This document shows positions 46,336 through 51,680 of a stretch of 51,680 bases of DNA, piece by piece. Below the pieces are notes generated by a model that saw only the letters and a list, made by a program, of their open reading frames with translations, had not been told where the DNA came from and searched no databases. Position numbers and translations under genes: made by a program. The stretch covers positions 1 through 51,680 of the forward strand of contig NZ_CAMLJP010000038.1 of the NCBI RefSeq assembly GCF_946480385.1. Direction: 5' to 3'. How positions within the stretch are numbered: the stretch's first letter is position 1; the number at the start of each line of letters is the position of its first letter. The DNA is from an uncultured Azospirillum sp. (GTDB lineage Bacteria; Pseudomonadota; Alphaproteobacteria; Azospirillales; Azospirillaceae).

Positions 46336-48116
46336 CCGATCTGCTGAACGAGTTGGCCGGGCATGGCATCCGGCCCCAGCGTGGCGGAGCCTTTCGTCAC
46401 GGCGACAACGCGACGACTTGCCCGCAGTGCTCTGCCCAGCGCCACGGGGCGAACAAGGGCAAGCCCTGTCTGTCGGTGAAGCTGGACGACGATGGCGGGG
46501 CGGTGTGGCGGTGTCATCACTGCGAGTGGACGGGCAACATCCCCGGTCGCCGCGCTGCTGGTGTCGGCACCTTCCGCCGTCCTGTCCCGAAGGCTCCCAT
46601 CAGACGGCCCGATCCGCCGGCTGAGACGCCGCGGCCCGACGCCTTCCTGAGCTTCTTCGACGGGCGTGGGATTGCCCGCGACGTGGTGGAGGAAATGGGC
46701 GTCTATCGCGGGGTGAAGTTCTTCCCGCAGGTCGGAGAGGAGCGGCCCTGCGTGGTGTTCCCCTACCTGAAAGGCGGGGAACTGGTGAACAACAAGTACC
46801 GGGACCGTGAGAAGAACTTCGCGCAGGACAAGGACGCGGAGCGGGCACTGTACAACTTCGACCAGATTGCCGATGACGTGCTGATCTGGGTGGAAGGCGA
46901 GATGGACGTCCTCGCCTGCATGACGGGCGGCTATCGCTCCGTTACCACCCTTCCCGATGGTGCACCCGCGAAGCTGAAGGACGAGGACGATCCGAGCCGC
47001 GATACCGACAGGCGGTTCGAGGCGATGGTGAACGCGGCCGACCGGCTGGCGTCGGTGCGCAAGATCATCATCGCCACCGACGGTGACGGGCCGGGCGGCA
47101 ATCTGGCGGAGGAGCTGGCCCGCCGGCTGGGGAAGGAACGCTGCTGGCGGGTCCGCTACCCCGAGGGCTGCAAGGACGCCAACGACGTCCTGCTGAAGCT
47201 GGGGCCGGACGCCCTGCGCCTGATGATCGAGTCGGCGCAGCCATACCCGATCCGGGGCGTTCACACAGCCGAAGATTTTTGGGACGACGTTCTGGCCCTC
47301 TACAACGGGGAGCGTGCTGTCGGTCTCACCACCGGCTTCGACAATCTGGACCCGCTCATGAAGCTGACGGGAACGGGTCTGCTGGTCGTCGTCACGGGCA
47401 TCCCCAATCACGGGAAAAGCGAGTTTGTCGACCAGCTAATGGTCAACTATGCCCGGTCCTATGGATGGAAGGTCGGATATTGTTCCTTCGAGAATGCTCC
47501 GCCTCGGCATATCGCCAAATTTGCAGAAAAGATCATTGGAAAGCCGTTTTTCTGCTATAATGAGCACCGTCGGCTGAGGATGGATGAAATGGAACTGGAG
47601 GCGGCGCGAGAGTGGGTGAGGCATCATATCCATTTCATCCGGGCGGATGACGACGCCCCGACTGTGGATTGGATCATCGAGAAGTCGCGAGTTCTGGTCA
47701 TGCGCCACGGGATCAAGGCGCTGATCATCGACCCGTACAATGAGATCGAGCATCGCCGCCAGCCGGGCAAGACGGAAACCGAGTACATCAGCGAGGTGCT
47801 GGGCAAGCTGCGGCGGTTCGGTGAGAACCACGGCGTCGATGTGTTCATCATCGCCCATCCGACCAAGCTCCAGACCAACGGCGAAGGCGCGGCCGAGCCT
47901 GTGCCCGGCCTCTACGACATCTCCGGCGGTGCCCACTGGAACAATAAGGCCGACATCGGCTTCACGGTCTGGCGCGACCGCTCGATCCTGCCCCGTGGCG
48001 CGAAAAGTTCCACGCTGGTGAAGGTTCACAAGGTCCGCTCCAAGGAACTCGGACGGCCCGGCGCCGCTGACTTCGAATACGACATTCCCACCGGCATCTA
48101 CTCCCCGATCTACTGA
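46332..48116 (+). CDS. Primase-helicase (T7 gp4 / Twinkle type)
   Basis: A 594-residue bifunctional replication enzyme. The N terminus has a zinc finger (CPQC at 30-33 and CHHC at 61-64) of the DnaG/gp4 primase type. A TOPRIM domain follows with Glu188 in WVEGEMD and the acidic motif ATDGDGPGG. The C-terminal RecA-like hexameric helicase has Walker A GIPNHGKSE (Lys362), Walker B ALIIDPYNEIEH, and the C-terminal IAHPTK and DIGFTVWRD. It should unwind and prime at the phage replication fork. The start at ATG 46332 overlaps the stop of the initiator gene. Confidence 0.92.
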   Translation: MTDLLNELAGHGIRPQRGGAFRHGDNATTCPQCSAQRHGANKGKPCLSVKLDDDGGAVWRCHHCEWTGNIPGRRAAGVGTFRRPVPKAPIRRPDPPAETPRPDAFLSFFDGRGIARDVVEEMGVYRGVKFFPQVGEERPCVVFPYLKGGELVNNKYRDREKNFAQDKDAERALYNFDQIADDVLIWVEGEMDVLACMTGGYRSVTTLPDGAPAKLKDEDDPSRDTDRRFEAMVNAADRLASVRKIIIATDGDGPGGNLAEELARRLGKERCWRVRYPEGCKDANDVLLKLGPDALRLMIESAQPYPIRGVHTAEDFWDDVLALYNGERAVGLTTGFDNLDPLMKLTGTGLLVVVTGIPNHGKSEFVDQLMVNYARSYGWKVGYCSFENAPPRHIAKFAEKIIGKPFFCYNEHRRLRMDEMELEAAREWVRHHIHFIRADDDAPTVDWIIEKSRVLVMRHGIKALIIDPYNEIEHRRQPGKTETEYISEVLGKLRRFGENHGVDVFIIAHPTKLQTNGEGAAEPVPGLYDISGGAHWNNKADIGFTVWRDRSILPRGAKSSTLVKVHKVRSKELGRPGAADFEYDIPTGIYSPIY

Positions 48117-48125
48117 GGAATTGCC

Positions 48126-48452
48126 ATGAACCAAGAGATTTCGCAGATCGGCGGGGGCTGCCCGCCAAAGGGTACGGAACACGAACGGCTGACAGCCGAA
48201 CTGATCAGGCTGACTCGCGCCGTAAGCGCGAACCGGGAGCGTTTCGAGGCATCGGGCCGTGGGAGCATCCACGACGACCCGACAGAAATCCGGCTCAAGG
48301 GCGAAATCCAGGCCATTGGCGAGCGACTGGACGGCATCGGCGGTTGGGGCGCGATGATCACCGCCTGTGACGAGGTGGAGGATACCGTCGGCTTCATGGG
48401 CGGAGTAGTGCTGAACTACGCCTGGGATGGGATTGGGAGGTGGGCGGCGTGA
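48126..48452 (+). CDS. Uncharacterised phage protein (108 aa)
   Basis: A 108-residue protein with a charged helical middle (HERLTAELIRLTRAVSANRE) and a conserved-looking C-terminal GFMGGVVLNYAWDGIGRWAA. GAGGAA before ATG 48126 is a good ribosome-binding site. It sits nine bases after the helicase gene and its stop overlaps the next start. No function can be assigned. Confidence 0.65.
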   Translation: MNQEISQIGGGCPPKGTEHERLTAELIRLTRAVSANRERFEASGRGSIHDDPTEIRLKGEIQAIGERLDGIGGWGAMITACDEVEDTVGFMGGVVLNYAWDGIGRWAA

Positions 48453-49444
48453 AGACGAACAGCATGATCAGCAACAAGCCCGCTGCGCCGGTCGCTTTCG
48501 TGCTTCCGGTGACGCTGACCGTCGACGCCATGGCCAAGCGCCGTACCGATCTGCCGGACTACTGGACGGCCGAACTCGGGTTGGCGGAGGGGAAGGTCAT
48601 CCGCCGGCACTTCAGGAAGTCGGAGGATGACGGGGAGTTGGAGGACGTCACCGATCTGGTGACGGACCTCCTCTTGGACCGCGCCCGGTCGCTGAAGACG
48701 GCCGAGCGGTCGCGCCAAGCCGAACAGGTCGGCCGGGTGGGTGTCGTCACCCCCGAACGTCTCCGCCGCGACCGTGGGGAGATCGTGGAAGAGGGAACGA
48801 TGCGGGCCGGGCAGACGCGCGCCCGCGCCGTCTCCAGCCTGGACACTCTGAACCAGCGGAAGCTGCTGACCATGCGCCAGCACGAAGGGGGCGACCGCCT
48901 GGCACAGGACATCAAGGTCATGTCCGGGGCGAAGGAGGCGCGGGACGATGCGGCTCCGCCCATTGGCTCTATCAGCCCGGACGCGGGGCGGTGCTGGGAA
49001 GACTTCGCAGTGTCCGCCTCTCGTCGCTTCCAAGCCGCCCGCGCCGCGGTCCAGCAGCTCCCCGCATTCGAGGGCGTCACCCCGTGGGCTGTCATCGACC
49101 ATGTCGTGATCCAGGACCGGGCAATCACGGAGCTATCGGCAAGTCATGCCCGGTCGGTTATGCGCCGATACAAGGCCGCTCTGCGGATGGGGCTGGACCG
49201 CATCGCGGACACCTACGGTCTGAGCGACAACGTCCTGTTCGGCCGCGTCCTCCATGCCGGCATCCCGCGGGAACTCCTCTATCGAGAGGACCGCGACGGC
49301 CCGGACCAGAACGGAGAGGCGCGGATCATCGTCCGGTCGGTCACGCTGAATGGCGCCCCATGGGTTGCGGTGTTCGATACCTGGAATGAACTGTACGACG
49401 CGGCACGAAAGCACCTTCGCGCCTTGGATGCGCCGGGGGCTTGA
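48449..49444 (+). CDS. Uncharacterised phage protein (about 331 aa), possible regulator
   Basis: A protein of 331 residues if it starts at the GTG at 48449, which overlaps the upstream stop (GTGA); ATG 48464 is the alternative. The middle is basic and Arg-rich; the C-terminal half contains VIDHVVIQDRAITELSASHARSV and RRYKAALRMGLDRIADTYGL, an arrangement of two helices that could be HTH-like and weakly recalls alphaproteobacterial DUF6456-type proteins. It is the last gene of the left operon and is followed by a strong terminator. Its position, after the replication genes, would fit a late-gene regulator, but this is a guess. Confidence 0.6.
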   Translation: MKTNSMISNKPAAPVAFVLPVTLTVDAMAKRRTDLPDYWTAELGLAEGKVIRRHFRKSEDDGELEDVTDLVTDLLLDRARSLKTAERSRQAEQVGRVGVVTPERLRRDRGEIVEEGTMRAGQTRARAVSSLDTLNQRKLLTMRQHEGGDRLAQDIKVMSGAKEARDDAAPPIGSISPDAGRCWEDFAVSASRRFQAARAAVQQLPAFEGVTPWAVIDHVVIQDRAITELSASHARSVMRRYKAALRMGLDRIADTYGLSDNVLFGRVLHAGIPRELLYREDRDGPDQNGEARIIVRSVTLNGAPWVAVFDTWNELYDAARKHLRALDAPGA

Positions 49445-49501
49445 CCGAATACGACTTCCCGGTTACTGTGCGATGGTGCGTGTCACGCGCACACGATCAT
49501 G

Positions 49502-49534
49502 ACCCCGCCCCGTTCCAACGGCGCGGGGTTTTTT
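49502..49534 (+). terminator. Rho-independent terminator of the replication operon
   Basis: Stem ACCCCGC / GCGGGGT continued by CCGTT / AACGG after one C-C mismatch, small loop, then six T (49529-49534). It closes the operon that runs from about 41.3 kb. Confidence 0.9.
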
Positions 49535-49869
49535 CGTGCCTTCCCTCGGGCAAGGTTGAGCAGCGCGGCGGGGCGGCTCCCTCACCGCTCCGCCGCGCTT
49601 CGGGACAATTACGGCTTTTGCAAGTGCGGCGCTTGCGACCTATAGGGGTACGCCACTCTCCCCGTAGCAGTCGACGGCTTCCCGCCCACCGAACCGGACC
49701 GGCGATTTCCCGGTTGTCAAGGCCGCAAGCTATTCGAGCTTACACCTCGCGGTCAGTTCCGACTGTCATCCATTGCCCGCCCGGTCCTGACGCGGCGTTT
49801 TTCTTTCTGAAGCACGGCGAACCCTGACGTGAAGACGGCACCCGGCGCAACCAAGTGCCGTCTACAGCG
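49535..49869. other. Non-coding or unresolved stretch after the terminator
   Basis: This stretch has no convincing gene. The plus-strand frame 49441-49827 is open but Arg/Pro/Ser-rich and crosses the terminator. Structure is present: AGCGCGGCGG / CCGCCGCGCT (49562-49571, 49590-49599) and AGACGGCAC / GTGCCGTCT (49833-49841, 49855-49863). The latter could be a weak terminator for the minus-strand gene ending at 49870. A short frame ends NYGFCKCGACDL at 49640 or so with a TAG and then stays open in the same frame to about 49810. It may be a decayed gene. Confidence 0.4.
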
Positions 49870-50034
49870 TTAATGCACCGGGGCGTTGTACGCCTGCTTC
49901 ACAAGGCTGATACCGTGCTCGGCATCAGCCTTTGAAACGTAGCCTTCGCCAGAGTCCGCAATTTTCTTGTGGTTGGCTGCATAAAGCGTCCAGCGCCACT
50001 GTCTTGCAGTGTCTTGGTAGAGTTTGAAGTACAA
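49870..50034 (-). CDS. DUF1508 (YegP-like) small protein, TTG start
   Basis: A 54-residue protein starting MYFKLYQDTARQWRWTLYAA and continuing with HKKIADSGEGYVSKADAEHG, a single complete copy of the DUF1508 fold (E. coli YegP has two). The pattern of an aromatic WRW, then IADSGEGY, is diagnostic. The start must be the TTG at 50034, because an in-frame stop lies nine codons upstream and no ATG or GTG precedes the conserved region; GGGAG six bases upstream supports it. Function unknown. It is read against the prophage operon and starts only 11 bp from the divergent gene at 50046. Confidence 0.75.
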   Translation of the reverse strand: MYFKLYQDTARQWRWTLYAANHKKIADSGEGYVSKADAEHGISLVKQAYNAPVH

Positions 50035-50045
50035 TGGAGTCTCCC

Positions 50046-50267
50046 ATGAATGATGGATTTAGGGACTTCTTGTTCACCTACCGACATGACGGTGCGGAGT
50101 GGGGCATCCAAATACGAGCCACGAGCGCCGAAGACGCTATGGCTCGACTTCAATCGTTGGCTTGGGCCAAGTATAATGGTGAGGTAATAGCCACCATTCC
50201 GATTGTCCCGCGTGCGCTCCTCCATTGGATCGGAAGGATTGCATCATATTGCACTCTTAGGAGGTGA
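50046..50267 (+). CDS. Small phage/accessory protein (73 aa)
   Basis: A 73-residue protein beginning MNDGFRDFLFTYRHDGAEWG, then EDAMARLQSLAWAKYNGEVI. The form FTYRHDGAEWGIQI with a later WAKYNGEVIATIP is one I have seen in short uncharacterised alphaproteobacterial proteins. GGAG seven bases before ATG 50046 supports this start over ATG 50034. Downstream lies a 19-bp near-palindrome GCAAAAAGAATTCTTTTGC (50318-50336) that may help termination. Lower G+C than its neighbours. Confidence 0.65.
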   Translation: MNDGFRDFLFTYRHDGAEWGIQIRATSAEDAMARLQSLAWAKYNGEVIATIPIVPRALLHWIGRIASYCTLRR

Positions 50268-50478
50268 GATTCCATGGGTCGCGTCCGTTTTTTGATGCAT
50301 TATCTAGCAAGACAATAGCAAAAAGAATTCTTTTGCAGTCTAACAAAACTGTTTTGGGAGTGCTTTGAGGCGTTGGCCGTTTTCTGCACCGCCTTTCCTG
50401 ACCCACCCCCGGAACCACCCAAGAGCCAGAGCCAATCTCGCTCGACTAAGCGCAATCCATTTTCAGGACTGACCGCCC

Positions 50479-50802
50479 ATGGACAGCCTCACCATCCCCG
50501 ACATCGGGGACACCCTCCATTCCATCGCTGGCTTAAGCCCCGCCGCGCAGCTCGCGGCCATCTTCTGCCTTGGCGCCATCGTCGTGACATGGATTTGGTC
50601 CCGCCGGCCGCAGCCTGGACCTGATGCGCAGATCGTTGTCGAGGCATTGAAGAGCACGGCTCAAGCCCAGGTGGAGACGGCGGCCAGCATCGCCGCCATG
50701 GCCCAACAGAACGAGTTGATCGTTTCGGAGGTGCGCGGCGCCGTTGCAGAGATGCGTGTCATGGTCAATGCGGCCCTGGCCACTATCAAGCAGGCGGCCT
50801 GA
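50479..50802 (+). CDS. One-TM phage protein, holin- or i-spanin-like
   Basis: A 107-residue protein with one transmembrane helix (residues 23-40, AQLAAIFCLGAIVVTWIW) followed by RRP and about 60 residues of alanine-rich, heptad-like helix (VVEALKSTAQAQVETAASIA and on). This topology, a short N terminus, one TM, and a coiled-coil-like tail, fits an inner-membrane spanin or a class III-like holin. The arginines after the helix would by the positive-inside rule put the tail in the cytoplasm, which argues against a spanin. No endolysin gene is next to it in the window, so a lysis role is uncertain. Confidence 0.55.
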   Translation: MDSLTIPDIGDTLHSIAGLSPAAQLAAIFCLGAIVVTWIWSRRPQPGPDAQIVVEALKSTAQAQVETAASIAAMAQQNELIVSEVRGAVAEMRVMVNAALATIKQAA

Positions 50803-50806
50803 TCCC

Positions 50807-50953
50807 ATGGACCTGCTGAGCATCCCGTCGGACGTACTGGCGCACATGGTGGCGCTGGTTGAGGCTATCAGGTCACGCTGCGATGCGGGTTCGGACCGTC
50901 GGCTGGAGCCGGCGCGTGAACCCGGAAGCGCTGAAGCGGCTGCAGGCCAATAA
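50807..50953 (+). CDS. Small phage protein (48 aa)
   Basis: A 48-residue frame starting MDLLSIPSDVLAHMVALVEA four bases after the preceding gene, ending in a low-complexity Ala/Glu/Gly tail. The first 23 residues look like an amphipathic or weak membrane helix. From 50883 a second plus-strand frame overlaps it (MRVRTVGWSRRVNPEALKRL onward). So either the 48-aa product is real and overlaps a second gene, or a frameshift joins the two. Low certainty. Confidence 0.4.
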   Translation: MDLLSIPSDVLAHMVALVEAIRSRCDAGSDRRLEPAREPGSAEAAAGQ

Positions 50954-51227
50954 GCAGCGGATGCAGCAGATGCAGAACGTTAGCAACAGAATGAGCGGTT
51001 TGTTCGACGGCAAGCGGCTCAGGCTCGGCGGAGATGTCGCCATAGCGTTGCTGGATTTCCGATGGCTCAATAATCGAGCCATCGATGAGCGAGATCACGA
51101 CGACGTTCCGAACACTCTCCGGAACGGCTTCCACGGCATAGCGAACAGCGTCATTGACACTCCGGAATTCCCTCTGCAGCAGGGTGCCGAAGTCATCGGG
51201 ATGGGGCTCCCAGACAGTGGCAGCCAT
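50868..51227 (-). CDS. Probable accessory (moron-type) protein on the minus strand
   Basis: A 119-residue frame from ATG 51227, with GGAG six bases upstream. The first 70 residues, including DFGTLLQREFRSVNDAVRYA and VISLIDGSIIEPSEIQQRY, follow the pattern of short alphaproteobacterial proteins of unknown function. The remaining 45 residues run over the plus-strand frames at 50807 and 50883 and look less natural, so the original stop may have been lost. Upstream ATGs at 51287 and 51383 are weaker. It is read against the phage operon and lies in lower-GC DNA, like a moron. Confidence 0.5.
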   Translation of the reverse strand: MAATVWEPHPDDFGTLLQREFRSVNDAVRYAVEAVPESVRNVVVISLIDGSIIEPSEIQQRYGDISAEPEPLAVEQTAHSVANVLHLLHPLLIGLQPLQRFRVHAPAPADGPNPHRSVT

Positions 51228-51553
51228 TTCGAACTCCGTCTCAGCGGTTCTCTGCAAATATTGCTGAAAATGCTTGCAAGAGTCCATGCGTCTTATTGAA
51301 GCGTGTTTCGTTGCAAGAATAGGAATGATGTCAACTCTGTCATCCAACTCTGTATAATGGGGAGCAATAGAATTTCTAAACACGTTTCAACCTGTTGCGA
51401 GTGCCATGATGCAATGCAGAATAAGCGCAGAGTCTAAACGATGCTCCACCTCCGCACCCTGAATTCTTCATTGTCCATCCTTGACACCCGTACCGGCAAG
51501 GCCATGGCGCCGGTGGTGTTGGCCCATCGATGAGCCGGTGAGGGCCTGAACCT
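51228..51553. other. Low-GC spacer with a possible promoter
   Basis: This stretch of 326 bp contains no convincing gene. The plus strand has a perfect TATAAT at 51353-51358 without a good -35 box. The minus strand has a perfect TTGACA at 51334-51329 without a good -10. A 30-codon frame at 51441-51533 (MLHLRTLNSSLSILDTRTGK and ten more) ends just before the last gene, but it has no clear ribosome-binding site. Confidence 0.35.
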
Positions 51554-51680
51554 ATGCGCGCCGCTGTCACCATCACCGGCAGCCTGGAGGACGCCTTCAA
51601 CGAGTGGACGGAGGGAACCGCCCGCCGGCTGACCGACGCCACGGAACACGCCGCGTCCACCATGCGGGACGAGATGCGGG
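51554..51680 (+). CDS. 5' part of a phage gene, possibly a minor structural protein
   Basis: Only 42 codons are in the window: MRAAVTITGSLEDAFNEWTE, then TARRLTDATEHAASTMRDEM. The short beta strand followed by a long amphipathic helix resembles the N terminus of HK97 gp10-like or DUF6441-like tail-completion proteins. This is weak evidence; if correct, the structural module starts here. The frame is open to the window end. Confidence 0.45.
   Translation, partial: MRAAVTITGSLEDAFNEWTEGTARRLTDATEHAASTMRDEMR

Larger units (their letters stand above)
39815..51680. mobile_element. Left part of a prophage integrated at tRNA-Gln
   Basis: From the tRNA 3' end to the window edge the genes are of temperate-phage type. 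There is a minus-strand tyrosine integrase next to the tRNA, a control region, an antirepressor-like ORF6N gene, tightly overlapping small genes, a replication-initiator-like gene, a primase-helicase, and small lysis or accessory genes. Between 41.2 and 42.5 kb and around 50-51.4 kb the base composition is clearly poorer in G and C than the chromosome, a sign of transfer. The right attachment site and the structural genes lie beyond the window. Whether it is an intact prophage cannot be judged. Confidence 0.85.

Noticed and set aside
49640..49645. Amber readthrough of the CxCxxC frame
   Set aside because: No conserved readthrough context or structure is evident, and the downstream part has no recognisable motif.
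49441..49827. 128-codon plus-strand frame after the replication operon
   Set aside because: It crosses a strong terminator, has no ribosome-binding site, and its composition (Arg, Ser, Pro) is that of an out-of-frame reading.
50479..50802. Assignment as an i-spanin
   Set aside because: Positive charges follow the transmembrane helix, which predicts a cytoplasmic tail, and there is no lipobox-containing partner gene.

Overview
This window is 51,680 bases of GC-rich DNA that reads as a chromosomal segment of an alphaproteobacterium, most likely Azospirillum or a close Rhodospirillales relative. The basis is the strong G/C bias at codon third positions, the argC-gamma-carbonic-anhydrase gene pair described in Azospirillum brasilense, the five-gene urea transporter urtABCDE, and the alphaproteobacterial forms of ribosomal proteins L13 and S9. 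The genus is an inference; no rRNA is present to settle it.

Chromosomal part (1-39,814). The first 2.3 kb is the end of a soluble NAD-linked formate dehydrogenase operon: the 3' part of fdsA, then fdhD and fdsD. On the minus strand follow a methyltransferase, a glyoxalase-fold protein and a periplasmic L,D-transpeptidase. urtABCDE (5.4-11.0 kb) encodes a complete urea ABC importer, with a stable hairpin between urtA and urtB. The 11-20 kb stretch holds single genes: small secreted or membrane proteins, an e(P4)-type acid phosphatase, flavin-binding and GST-like proteins beside a LysR regulator, a periplasmic protein that resembles cyclohexadienyl dehydratase PheC, an FGE-like protein without the catalytic cysteines, a DUF892 ferritin-like protein, a glycine-zipper lipoprotein and a hot-dog thioesterase. 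rplM-rpsI, argC-gca1, an OmpA-like protein and a MocR-type regulator divergent from a flavin-binding protein follow. From 27.4 to 39.6 kb lies a glycogen/trehalose cluster: treS fused to maltokinase, glgB, glgX, an atypical response regulator, and malQ. Its intergenic spaces carry GC-rich palindromic repeats and leader hairpins.

Prophage part (39,815 to beyond the window end). A tRNA-Gln(CTG) gene is followed by four short integrase-arm-like repeats and a tyrosine integrase on the minus strand, the usual layout of a temperate phage integrated at a tRNA 3' end. To the right is a lower-GC control region with an unrecognised putative regulator and a small DNA-binding protein, then an ORF6N antirepressor-like gene, several tightly overlapping unknown genes, a replication-initiator-like gene that contains iteron-like repeats, and a T7 gp4-like primase-helicase. 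After a terminator come small accessory genes, a one-TM holin/spanin-like protein, and the start of a gene cut off by the window edge. No terminase, portal or capsid gene is visible.

The most notable undescribed element is in the prophage control region. A 28-bp compound palindrome occurs twice in opposite orientation with 26 of 28 bases identical. One copy lies between, and overlaps, back-to-back promoters for the integrase and for the unknown 263-aa protein; the other lies inside the first codons of the next gene. This looks like a lysogeny switch run by a regulator that is not a recognisable CI- or Cro-type protein.
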